From NCBI RefSeq assembly GCF_000308615.1, contig NZ_BAGB01000009.1, positions 1 to 64,000 on the forward strand: DNA of 64,000 nucleotides, read 5' to 3'. Below are positions 44,216-52,006 of this stretch, piece after piece. The notes under the pieces were generated by a model. The model saw only the letters and a list, made by a program, of their open reading frames with translations. It was not told where the DNA came from and did no database searches. The position numbers were made by a program, and so were the translations under genes. Every line of letters starts with the position of its first letter. Positions within the stretch are counted from its first letter, which is position 1. The stretch is from Nocardia jiangxiensis NBRC 101359. GTDB lineage: Bacteria; Actinomycetota; Actinomycetes; Mycobacteriales; Mycobacteriaceae.

Positions 44216-44575
44216 ATGCCCAAGGCATTGCCAGCGATCGATATGTCCGCGCCCGTGTGCTGTGCGCCGGTGGCCGCGGGGCCGATCGACGACGCCGCCG
44301 CGCTCGAAGTCGCCCTGCGTCTCAAGGCCCTCGCCGACCCGGTTCGGGTCAAGCTGATGTCAATGCTGTTGGCCAAGCGCGAGATCGGCGAGAACGGCGG
44401 TGACCTGGCCGCTGCCGTCGGGCTGTCCGAATCGACGGTGAGTCACCATCTCGGCCAGCTGCGCAAAGCCGGACTCGTCGACTCCGAACGCATCGGCATG
44501 AACGTCGTCCATCGCGCCAGACGTGACGCACTCTCGGCGCTGTGCGTCGTGCTGGACCCCGACTGCTGCTGCTGA
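44216..44575 (+). CDS. arsR: Arsenic-responsive repressor ArsR
   Basis: Protein of 119 residues. ArsR winged helix: ALEVALRLKALADPVRVKLM, VGLSESTVSHHLGQLRKAGL, RIGMNVVHRARRDAL. Cysteines C15 and C16 match the C15/C16 positions used by the Corynebacterium ArsR type for As(III), with C110 and terminal C117-C119 as possible third ligands, instead of the helix-5 Cys of the E. coli type. Start ATG at 44216 after GGGGCGC. Controls the divergent arsI-acr3-arsC operon. Confidence 0.92.
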   Translation: MPKALPAIDMSAPVCCAPVAAGPIDDAAALEVALRLKALADPVRVKLMSMLLAKREIGENGGDLAAAVGLSESTVSHHLGQLRKAGLVDSERIGMNVVHRARRDALSALCVVLDPDCCC

Positions 44576-44821
44576 ACGGTTGCGGCCGCCTTCGCGGAAA
44601 TCTCGAACGTCGTCGTCATGCGCGACCAGCTCACCGTTGCGGTTACGCAGATCGGTGAAATGTATGCGCAGGGGAGTCGGTGTGGGATCATGAACTGGCG
44701 ACAGCCGTCGGATCGATGACCTGGCTGTCGCGGTCCACAAGTTTCATGAACACCCGAACGCAGTTCGTCTTTGCATGCTCGATGTCTGCAAATCGTCGGC
44801 CACAACTTCGGGAGGATTGTC

Positions 44822-45673
44822 ATGAACGATGCGATCGACCAGTTCGCTGACCTGTCCGAGATCAGAATGTGCTACCGCGACGAAGGTGATCCGGCGGGGC
44901 CACCGATGCTGATGATCATGGGACTCGGCTCGCAGCTGATCCACTGGCCCCAGGAAATCGTCGATGACCTCGTCGCGCGCGGCTATCGGGTGATCCGGCC
45001 CGACAACCGTGACAGCGGCCTGACCACGTGGAAGGTCACGCCCAGTCAGTACTACCTGCGGGCGATCGCGCGCGACTGTGTCGAATTGCTCGACCACCTC
45101 GGCATCGAACAGGCGCACGTCGTCGGTGCGTCGATGGGCGGGATGGTCGCTCAACTGATGGCGATCGAGCACGCGCCGCGAGTGCTGTCGCTGTGCTCGA
45201 TCATGAGCACCCCGCACGCCAGCATCGGCATGGCCGACGGCGACGTGCTCCAGGAGCTGATGCGGCCGGTTCCGCCGGATCGCGAGGACGCGATCGAGCA
45301 GATCGCCGCACTGTACGAGCTCATCGGGTCGAAGACCTACGCCGAGAGCGAGCGGCAACGTCGTTGGGATCTGGCGACTCGCTCCTACGACCGCGCGCGG
45401 CACCCGGAAGGGGCGGCTCGGCAGGTCACCGCGGCCGTCATCGCACCCGACCGCAGAGCCAGGCTCCAGCAGTTGCGGGTGCCCGCGCTGGTCATCCACG
45501 GCGCGGAGGATTCGCTGATCAAGATCGCCGGTGGCGAGGCCACACACATGGCGATCCCCGGATCGAGTTATCTGCCGCTCCAGCCGATGGGACATGACGT
45601 ACCCGTGCCGTTGTTCGGTGCGGTTATCGAGGCCATCTCCGAAAACGCTGCTCGGCGGCCCGCTGTCGTGTAG
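44822..45673 (+). CDS. Alpha/beta hydrolase
   Basis: Protein of 283 residues: MIMGLGSQLIHWPQEIVDDL, RPDNRDSGLTTW, nucleophile elbow VVGASMGGMVAQL with S104, acid in VIHGAEDSLIKI and histidine in QPMGHDVP. The N-terminal layout (MIMGLGSQLIHWP, RPDNRDSG) is that of the actinobacterial alpha/beta hydrolase group often annotated near esterases and TAP-like enzymes. ATG with GGGAGG seven bases upstream. Monocistronic; substrate unknown. Confidence 0.87.
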   Translation: MNDAIDQFADLSEIRMCYRDEGDPAGPPMLMIMGLGSQLIHWPQEIVDDLVARGYRVIRPDNRDSGLTTWKVTPSQYYLRAIARDCVELLDHLGIEQAHVVGASMGGMVAQLMAIEHAPRVLSLCSIMSTPHASIGMADGDVLQELMRPVPPDREDAIEQIAALYELIGSKTYAESERQRRWDLATRSYDRARHPEGAARQVTAAVIAPDRRARLQQLRVPALVIHGAEDSLIKIAGGEATHMAIPGSSYLPLQPMGHDVPVPLFGAVIEAISENAARRPAVV

Positions 45674-45928
45674 CGCCGGCCTCACGTTCGGTGTCGTCGC
45701 CGGGTGGCCGCAGCCAGCGGTCATCCGGTGACGGGAGCAAGTCGCTCGTGCACAGCATGGTGGGAAATCGCGGCGAGAGTCCTTCGTGGAGAAGGGCTCT
45801 CGCCTTTTGCTGGACGGCTTCCCGCCTCGGTGGCGCGCGCTGGAAAAATCGGTGGCGCTGACCACCCTGGACTGTGCGATCCTGAGGTAGGCCGGTTCGG
45901 CGGAAATTTTTCGAAGGGACCACGGCCC

Positions 45929-46660
45929 ATGGGTCTGGACCACCGTGACAACGAAGAGCTGGAACTCGAGCTGGTGCGTGAAGTGGTACTGGCCCGAAGA
46001 CGGCTGGACGGCAAGGTGATGGCCGCGTTGGCGCTCGGCGCGGAACTTCTCGATCACGAATCGGATGATGTTGCCGCGGCGCGTGCTGCGCAGATTCTCG
46101 AGGAGTATGCGGTGGATGAGGACGAGGTCGCACGCGATCCACGGTGTGCGTTGCGGGCCGATATGGCTCGGGATCGGGCGCGGGCGGCGCGGATCGGGCT
46201 GTTGGCCGGGTCGGGAGGCGGGGAATCCGAGGAGGAGCGGCGGCGACGTCAGCGCACGCTGCTGCTGTGTGAGGTGCGTTCGGATCTGCTCGCGGTGGTA
46301 CGGCGGTGCCGCAGATTCAGCTACGACCGGGTGGCCTTCGCCGACGGGATCGCCGAAGGATTGTGCGCCGCGACGGACAAACTGGTCGACGGCGCGGATA
46401 TGGATACCTATCGCGCCTGGCAGCGGGGGATGGTGCTGAAACTGATCGAGGAACCCGTCGCCAGCGGGCCGCCGCGGGTGATGGCGACGGTCGACGCGGG
46501 GCCGGGCCGCGGGCCGCTGACCGTCGAATGGGACAGTTGTGAACGGCGGTTGGCGCTGGTCGCGCGGATGGCGCGGGCCGGAGTGTCGCCGGTGGCGATC
46601 TGCGATCGGCTGCTCGCGGACCTGTCGGTATCCTCGCCGCTGCGCTATTCGGTGCGCTGA
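45929..46660 (+). CDS. Conserved hypothetical protein (helical, N-terminal charged)
   Basis: Protein of 243 residues, ATG at 45929 with GAAGGGA upstream. Strongly acidic/basic helices without signal peptide or membrane segment: LELELVREVVLARRRLDGKV, AARAAQILEEYAVDEDEVAR, ESEEERRRRQRTLLLCEVRS, and a C-terminal RRLALVARMARAGVSPVAIC. I do not recognise the family. It lies directly upstream of kstR2 on the same strand but 98 bases away, with a KstR2 box in between, so it is probably not part of that operon. Confidence 0.7.
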   Translation: MGLDHRDNEELELELVREVVLARRRLDGKVMAALALGAELLDHESDDVAAARAAQILEEYAVDEDEVARDPRCALRADMARDRARAARIGLLAGSGGGESEEERRRRQRTLLLCEVRSDLLAVVRRCRRFSYDRVAFADGIAEGLCAATDKLVDGADMDTYRAWQRGMVLKLIEEPVASGPPRVMATVDAGPGRGPLTVEWDSCERRLALVARMARAGVSPVAICDRLLADLSVSSPLRYSVR

Positions 46661-46729
46661 ATCATCGGGCGATGCAGAGGTAGCGTGGCCGCGAACCGCC
46701 GGAGCGGAGGCCATAGACCCTGTGGACCA

Positions 46730-46743
46730 AGCAAATGCTTGGT
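46730..46743. promoter_or_regulatory. KstR2 operator at the kstR2 promoter
   Basis: AGCAAATGCTTGGT matches AnCAAGnnCTTGnT except CAAA for CAAG; it sits inside the larger near-palindrome ACCAAGCAAATGCTTGGT (46726-46743), 14 bases before the kstR2 GTG. Autoregulation of KstR2 is known in mycobacteria. Confidence 0.8.
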
Positions 46744-46757
46744 TGTACTATGGGCGA

Positions 46758-47390
46758 GTGCCCGCACCCGACGCATCCAAATCCGCACGTCGCAACGAGC
46801 TGCTCGCCATCGCGGCAGGTCTGTTCGCCGAGCGCGGGCTGCGTGCGACCACGGTCCGCGATATCGCCGACGCCGCCGGAATCCTGTCCGGCAGTCTCTA
46901 CCACCACTTCGATTCCAAGGAATCCATGGTGGACGAGATCCTGCGCGGCTTCCTCGACGAGTTGTTCGGGCGGTACCGGGAGATCGACGCGGCCGGGCTG
47001 CCCGCGCGTGACACGCTCGAGGCGTTGGTCATCGCGTCCTTCGAATCGTTCGACCGGTCGCACGCCGCGGTCGCGATCTATCAGGCCGAGGCCAAAAGGC
47101 TCAGCGGCACACCGCGTTTCGACTACATCGACGAGTACAACCGGGAGTTCCGGGACCTGTGGCGGCGGGTGCTCGACAAGGGCGTGGCGGGCGGTAGTTT
47201 CCGGGCCGAGCTCGATACCGAACTGGCCCTTCGCTTTCTGCGCGACACCGTTTGGGTGTCGGTGCGCTGGTACAAGCCCGGCGGTCGCATCACCGTGGAC
47301 AACCTGGCCAAGCAGTATCTGACCATCGTGCTGGACGGTCTCACCGATCCCGAGTCCGGCGCGAAATCCACAGTCCAGCACGGCAAGTAG
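46758..47390 (+). CDS. kstR2: KstR2, TetR-type repressor of steroid C/D-ring genes
   Basis: Protein of 210 residues. The helix-turn-helix is nearly that of M. tuberculosis KstR2: FAERGLRATTVRDIADAAGI, LSGSLYHHFDSKESMVDEIL; the C-terminal domain ends with RDTVWVSVRWYKPGG and LAKQYLTIVLDGLTDPESG. KstR2 represses HIP catabolism genes and is released by HIP-CoA. GTG start at 46758. Followed after 10 bases by fadA6, the same order as in M. tuberculosis. Its box at 46730 indicates autoregulation; the other boxes at 26919 and 60691 are its likely targets. Confidence 0.94.
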   Translation: MPAPDASKSARRNELLAIAAGLFAERGLRATTVRDIADAAGILSGSLYHHFDSKESMVDEILRGFLDELFGRYREIDAAGLPARDTLEALVIASFESFDRSHAAVAIYQAEAKRLSGTPRFDYIDEYNREFRDLWRRVLDKGVAGGSFRAELDTELALRFLRDTVWVSVRWYKPGGRITVDNLAKQYLTIVLDGLTDPESGAKSTVQHGK

Positions 47391-47400
47391 GAGTTACCCC

Positions 47401-48585
47401 ATGTCAGCACCGTCCCGTCGTCAGTATTCGCCCGTGCGGGAGGCGTATGTCGTCGACGCCGTGCGCACGCCGGTCGGCAAGCGCGGCGGCGCGCTGTCGG
47501 GTGTGCACCCGGCCGATCTCGGGGCTGCGGCACTGCAGGGTCTGCTGGGGCGCAACGCAATCGACCCCGCGGCGGTGGACGACGTGATCGTCGGCTGTGT
47601 GGACAACGTCGGCCCGCAGGCGGGCAATATCGGCCGCACCATGTGGCTGGCCGCCGGATATCCCGAGCACGTGCCGGGCGTCACGGTGGACCGGCAGTGC
47701 GGCTCGAGCCAGCAGGCGATCAATTTCGGCGCGCAGGCCATCATGAGCGGCACCGCGGAGGTCATCGTCGCGGGCGGTGTGCAGAACATGAGCGCCATCC
47801 CGATCTCCGCGGCCATGCTGGCCGGTAGGGAGTACGGGTTCGACTCGCCCTTCGTCGGCGCGCAGGGCTGGGACCACCGGTACGGCACCGGTGAGGTGTC
47901 GCAGTTCAACGGCGCGCAGCTGATCGCCGAGAAGTGGGACATCAGCCGCGAGGATATGGAGCGCTGGGCGCTGCGCAGCCACGAGCGGGCCCGAAAAGCC
48001 ATCGCGGAGGGCACTTTCGACCGCGAGATCGTGCCGGTCGGCGAGTTCTGGATCGACGAGGGCCCGCGCGAGACGACGTTGGAGAAGATGGCCGGGCTCA
48101 AGCCGCTGAGCGAGGGCAGCCGCCTGACCGCCGCGGTCGCCAGCCAGATCTCCGACGGCGCCAGCGCGACCCTGCTCGCCTCCGACTGGGCCGTCGCGGA
48201 ATACGGGCTGAAGCCGCGGGCGCGCATCCACCACGTCAGCGCGCGCGGCGCGGACCCGATCTACATGCTCACCGCACCGATCCCGGCGACCAAGTGGGCG
48301 CTGGAGAAGACCGGCCTGAGCATCGAGGACATCGACGTCATCGAGATCAACGAGGCCTTCGCCTCGGTCGTGCTGGCCTGGTTGAAGGAGACCGGCGCGA
48401 ATCCGGACAAGGTCAACGTCAACGGTGGCGCGATCGCCCTGGGCCACCCGCTCGGCGCGACCGGCGCGAAGCTGTTCGCGACGCTGCTGAACGAACTCGA
48501 GCGGGTCAACGGGCGGTACGGCCTGCTGACCATCTGCGAGGGCGGCGGTACGGCCAACGTCACCATCATCGAGCGGCTGAGCTGA
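47401..48585 (+). CDS. fadA6: Acetyl-CoA acyltransferase FadA6 (steroid ring thiolase)
   Basis: Thiolase of 394 residues: AYVVDAVRTPVGKRGGALSG, nucleophile C100 in DRQCGSSQQA, NEAFASVVLAWLKE, active-site H349 in GGAIALGHPLGATGAK and C379 in LTICEGGGTANV. KstR2-regulated FadA6 performs the thiolytic cleavage in degradation of the acyclic product of ring opening. Ten bases after kstR2 and probably co-transcribed. A short GC-rich hairpin follows the stop. Confidence 0.93.
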   Translation: MSAPSRRQYSPVREAYVVDAVRTPVGKRGGALSGVHPADLGAAALQGLLGRNAIDPAAVDDVIVGCVDNVGPQAGNIGRTMWLAAGYPEHVPGVTVDRQCGSSQQAINFGAQAIMSGTAEVIVAGGVQNMSAIPISAAMLAGREYGFDSPFVGAQGWDHRYGTGEVSQFNGAQLIAEKWDISREDMERWALRSHERARKAIAEGTFDREIVPVGEFWIDEGPRETTLEKMAGLKPLSEGSRLTAAVASQISDGASATLLASDWAVAEYGLKPRARIHHVSARGADPIYMLTAPIPATKWALEKTGLSIEDIDVIEINEAFASVVLAWLKETGANPDKVNVNGGAIALGHPLGATGAKLFATLLNELERVNGRYGLLTICEGGGTANVTIIERLS

Positions 48586-48600
48586 GTTCGCTTGTGGCCG

Positions 48601-48621
48601 AGGGGCGTTCGTAGCGCCCCT
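48601..48621 (+). terminator. Possible terminator after fadA6
   Basis: AGGGGCG (48601-48607) pairs with CGCCCCT (48615-48621) around a 7-base loop 15 bases after the fadA6 stop. No T-run, moderate support. Confidence 0.5.
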
Positions 48622-48725
48622 GCGGCCCGCAGTTCTGACGAAACTGTGAACTCCGGCCGCAGGTGATTGTCCGCCGATCTCGTCCCGCTTAGCGTCGAAT
48701 CCCGTAACGGGAAGGGAGACACGCT

Positions 48726-49793
48726 GTGCGGGATATCGGGGCAGGGGAACTACCGAACCGGCGGGCCGCCCTCGGGGCGCTGCTGGTCGGCGGGGCCGGG
48801 GTGGTGAGCATCGGCGGGTTTCTGTTCGCCCGCGATGTGATCGGCCCGGAGCGGTTGACCGCCGGGCGCATCGTGGATCGGTTGCAGGCGGTCGGGGGCC
48901 GGTTTCCGGGGTTTCGCCGCAACCACGCGAAGGGGGTCGCGGTGGCGGGGCGGTTCGAAAGTAACGGCGGGGCAGCCGAACTCAGCACCGCGTCGGTGTT
49001 CCGGGCCGGGAATCATGCACTGCGCGGGCGCTTTTCGCTGAGCGGGGGTAATCCGGACCAGACCGACGCGGTCGGCGCGGTTCGCGGGCTGGGGTTGTGG
49101 TTCGCGCTGCCCGGCGGTGAGCAGTGGCGCACCGCGATGGTCAACCTGCCGGTGTTCCCGGACCCCACACCGCGCGACTTCTATGATCGGCAGCTCGCGT
49201 ACGCTCCGGATCCGGCCACCGGTAAGCCGAATCCGCACCGTGTCGCCGCATATCTGGCGGCACATCCCGAGACCGCCGCGGCCATGCGGGTCATCGCCGC
49301 GCATCCGCCGTCGCCCACCTTCGCGACGTCGATCTTCCGCGGTCTCAACGCTTTCTGGTGTGTGGACGATGCCGGACGTCGTACGCCGGTGCGCTGGGAA
49401 TTGACGCCTCGTAACGGCCCGACGACCCCTAGTTCGGCCGGTCGGGATGTGCTGTTCGACGACCTGGTGACGGCTCTGCGTCGTGGACCTCTGTCATGGA
49501 CGCTCACCGTGATCGTCGGCGTGGCCGGGCAGGACCCGACCGACAACGCTTCTGTCCCTTGGCCGTCCGAGCGGCGGCGGATCGAGGCGGGCACAGTGGT
49601 GTTGACCGATATCGCCACCGAGACCGCGGCGAACGTCCGGGATGTGAACTTCGATCCGCTGGTGCTGCCCGGTGGTATCGAACCCTCGAATGATCCACTC
49701 CTACAGGCACGTTCGGCGGCATATGCCGAGTCCTACCGGCGTCGTGCGGGCGAACCCGGATGCCCCGGCTCGGTGCGGGTGGTGGGTCTGTGA
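48726..49793 (+). CDS. Catalase-related peroxidase (heme, SrpA/minicatalase-like)
   Basis: Protein of 355 residues. After a membrane anchor or signal segment (ALGALLVGGAGVVSIGGFLF), the body resembles the catalase core: FRRNHAKGVAVAGRFESNGG with the distal histidine region, VGAVRGLGLWFALPGGEQWR, TSIFRGLNAFWCVDDAGRRT, RYxWE-like VRWELTP. It is shorter than monofunctional catalase (about 480), as in catalase-related peroxidases. Start GTG at 48726. Its stop overlaps the cytochrome b561 start (GTGA at 49790-49793), an association known in other bacteria. Confidence 0.85.
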   Translation: MRDIGAGELPNRRAALGALLVGGAGVVSIGGFLFARDVIGPERLTAGRIVDRLQAVGGRFPGFRRNHAKGVAVAGRFESNGGAAELSTASVFRAGNHALRGRFSLSGGNPDQTDAVGAVRGLGLWFALPGGEQWRTAMVNLPVFPDPTPRDFYDRQLAYAPDPATGKPNPHRVAAYLAAHPETAAAMRVIAAHPPSPTFATSIFRGLNAFWCVDDAGRRTPVRWELTPRNGPTTPSSAGRDVLFDDLVTALRRGPLSWTLTVIVGVAGQDPTDNASVPWPSERRRIEAGTVVLTDIATETAANVRDVNFDPLVLPGGIEPSNDPLLQARSAAYAESYRRRAGEPGCPGSVRVVGL

Positions 49794-50356
49794 CGACCAT
49801 GGAATCCGAATCGGACGTGCCTCAGCATATTGCGGCTTCCGCACCGCGAGACCGCTTCGGTCGCATCGCTCGCCTGTTGCACTGGCTCATGGCCGTGCTG
49901 ATCGTGACCATGTTGTTCCTCGGCGCGGCGCTGGTCGGCACGATCGGAAATTACGGGCTGCTGCTGAGTCTGCACAAGACCATCGGCATCGCGATCCTCG
50001 TACTGGCCGTCCTGCGCCTGGTCAATCGTGTGCGCCGTTCCGCGCTACCGCGCTCTTCGTTGCGCGGGGTCGAGCGGTTCGTGGCAGGCGGGTCCGAGGC
50101 GCTGATGTACCTGCTGTTCCTGGCTCAGCCGCTGGTCGGCTGGGCGCTGGTGTCGGCCTCCGGAGCGCCGATCGAACTGTTCGGCGGCATATATCTGCCC
50201 GCCATCGCGCCTGCCGACGCGCATCTGTACGCCGAACTGCGCACCCTGCACAGCTGGCTGGCCTACGCGCTGCTCGCGGTCTTCACCGCACATATGTGCG
50301 CGGTGCTGGCACACGCCTCGATCCTGCGGGACGGGTTGTTGCGTCGCATGCTGTGA
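49790..50356 (+). CDS. Cytochrome b561 family membrane protein
   Basis: Protein of 188 residues with four transmembrane helices: RIARLLHWLMAVLIVTMLFL (heme-ligand histidine in LLHW), LLLSLHKTIGIAILVLAVLR (H in LHKT), ALMYLLFLAQPLVGWALVSA, and LHSWLAYALLAVFTAHMCAV (histidines in LHSW and AHMC). This matches prokaryotic cytochrome b561, which passes electrons from quinol, fitting the adjacent catalase-like peroxidase. GTG overlaps the previous stop; an ATG at 49799 is a second possibility. Confidence 0.87.
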   Translation: MTTMESESDVPQHIAASAPRDRFGRIARLLHWLMAVLIVTMLFLGAALVGTIGNYGLLLSLHKTIGIAILVLAVLRLVNRVRRSALPRSSLRGVERFVAGGSEALMYLLFLAQPLVGWALVSASGAPIELFGGIYLPAIAPADAHLYAELRTLHSWLAYALLAVFTAHMCAVLAHASILRDGLLRRML

Positions 50357-50370
50357 CGCGACAGTCGGGG

Positions 50371-51123
50371 TTAGTCGAGGCGGGTGGCCGCAACGGCCCA
50401 CACGGGCAGGTGCACCCGGTCGTCGCGCAGCAACGGCGCGAGGATCCGGAACTGCTCCTGCACCGGCCGCATCCGTTCGGCCCATGCGGAGTCGCCGTTC
50501 ATCTCCTGAGTGAGCCGGATGAACGTCTCCGGGGTGAACGTGGCCTGGTAGGTGGTGGTGCCCAGGTAGTCGATGCGCCAACCGGCCGCGGGCAGCACCC
50601 GCTCGAAGTTCTCCGCCGGTAAGCCTTCGGGTTGCAGCCCGTTGACGTTGTGGCGGCCGAATTCGAACATGAACAGTCGCGCCCCCGGCCTGGTCGCCCG
50701 GTGCAGGGCCTGCGCGTACCGGTGCTGGGTTTCCTCGTCGTCGAGGAACACGTGGTAGAACGCGCTGTCGACGACGGTGTCGAACCGATCCTCGAGGCCG
50801 TCGAGCCTGGTGGCGTCAGCCACCTGGAAGTCCACCTGCACCCCGGCGCGCTCCGCGTTGCGTTTCGCGCGCTCGATCGCCGCCGGCGACGCGTCGATCC
50901 CGGTGGCCGAGTAGCCCTTGGACGCGTAGTGGATCGCATGATGTCCCGGGCCGGTTCCGGGGTCGAGCACCTCGCCCCGCACCGCGCCGTAGGCCACCAA
51001 CTGCTGCACCGCCGGTTGTGGGCCGCCGATGTCCCAGGGGATCGAAGCGGGAGCGTTCTGCTCCGGCGGCGCCTCGCGGTACAGCGCCTCGAAGTCCGGT
51101 GTGCGGTTCGCTTCCTTGTCCAT
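50371..51123 (-). CDS. Class I SAM-dependent methyltransferase
   Basis: Protein of 250 residues: motif I VLDPGTGPGHHAIHYASKGY, acidic GIDASPAAIERAKRNAERAG, VADATRLDGLEDRFDTVVDS, AFYHVFLDDEE, ATRPGARLFMFEFGRH. ATG at 51121-51123 with GGAGGAG five bases upstream. The N-terminus (FEALYREAPPEQNAPASIPW) is a common actinobacterial variant. Convergent with the cytochrome b561 gene. Substrate unknown. Confidence 0.87.
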   Translation of the reverse strand: MDKEANRTPDFEALYREAPPEQNAPASIPWDIGGPQPAVQQLVAYGAVRGEVLDPGTGPGHHAIHYASKGYSATGIDASPAAIERAKRNAERAGVQVDFQVADATRLDGLEDRFDTVVDSAFYHVFLDDEETQHRYAQALHRATRPGARLFMFEFGRHNVNGLQPEGLPAENFERVLPAAGWRIDYLGTTTYQATFTPETFIRLTQEMNGDSAWAERMRPVQEQFRILAPLLRDDRVHLPVWAVAATRLD

Positions 51124-51301
51124 GACTCCTCCTTCGATTGCGGACGGGCCACACCTGAAGGGTCGTGCTGGAGGTGAGACCAATCGTTCCGCAACTCGGT
51201 CGAGGGCGCCACCATCTTGCCGTGATTGTGGGCCTGTGCGGTCGGAATCAGGGCCGTTCGGCCGCTTGCCTTCGATGACGGACAGGTGGACGCTCGGGTT
51301 C

Positions 51302-51781
51302 ATGGCCAAGTCGTATCGAGCGGGGTGGGCCGTCAAGGCGTCCAACGCGTGGATGCGGGTCGTGATACGCGCCGGATTGCCGATGTGGACATTCCGTGTG
51401 CTGACGGTGGCCGGACGTCGGAGCGGCCGGGCGATCGAGACGCCGCTGACGGTGTTCGAACACGACGGGCGACGTTATCTGGTGGCGGCCTACGGAACGG
51501 TGAACTGGGTGCGCAACCTGCGTTCGGCACGAGGGGCCGCGACGCTGCGACACGGTAAGCACGTGGAGGCCGTGACGGCGGTGGAGTTGCCCGCCGACGA
51601 GTCGGCCAGGGTGTTCCGCGCGGCGCTGCTGGCCGGGCCGCCACGTGTGCCGAAACCCTTTGTGGCGCTGTATCGGCGGTACTTCGTGCTGCCCTATCTG
51701 GATGTGGACGGGGACTCCTCGCCGCAGGAATTCCTCGACAACGCTCGCACTCATCCGGTGTTCGAGATCGTGTCGGCCTGA
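51302..51781 (+). CDS. F420/deazaflavin-dependent reductase, Ddn/nitroreductase family
   Basis: Protein of 159 residues (alternative ATG at 51275). Split-barrel flavin fold: WTFRVLTVAGRRSGRAIETP (the TxxGRxSG signature), LVAAYGTVNWVRNLRSARGA, LRHGKHVEAVTAVELPADES. Family members use coenzyme F420H2, characteristic of Mycobacteriales, to reduce quinones, nitro compounds or unsaturated substrates. Divergent start with the methyltransferase at 51123. No Shine-Dalgarno decides the start. Confidence 0.8.
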   Translation: MAKSYRAGWAVKASNAWMRVVIRAGLPMWTFRVLTVAGRRSGRAIETPLTVFEHDGRRYLVAAYGTVNWVRNLRSARGAATLRHGKHVEAVTAVELPADESARVFRAALLAGPPRVPKPFVALYRRYFVLPYLDVDGDSSPQEFLDNARTHPVFEIVSA

Positions 51782-52006
51782 CTCCGGTACGACACTGTTC
51801 GGGCGGACTCACCACGAGCCGCCGTGCGCTGCGGGGAACCTCGGCAGCATCGGCCGACGCGCTCGGTTGCCCGGGGTCCGGCTCAGCGGGAACATAATGC
51901 GATCCGGCGTGCGCGCGAAGCCCGGACCAGGTCAGGGGCATATCGTGCCCGCCGGCGCGGACGGGGACAGGGCTGGGCAGCGGATCTGCTGGCTACGATC
52001 GATCGG

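Noticed and set aside
44744..46714. Very long leftward open frame opposite the hydrolase and hypothetical genes
   Set aside because: Antisense product is Arg/His-rich and unlike any protein; the rightward genes have Shine-Dalgarno sites and, for the hydrolase, a catalytic triad.
46745..47390. Naming the TetR regulator KstR instead of KstR2
   Set aside because: The AGILSGSLYHHF helix, the neighbouring fadA6 and the CAAG-type box fit KstR2; KstR boxes (AAC-GTT) occur only at hsaA/kshA.
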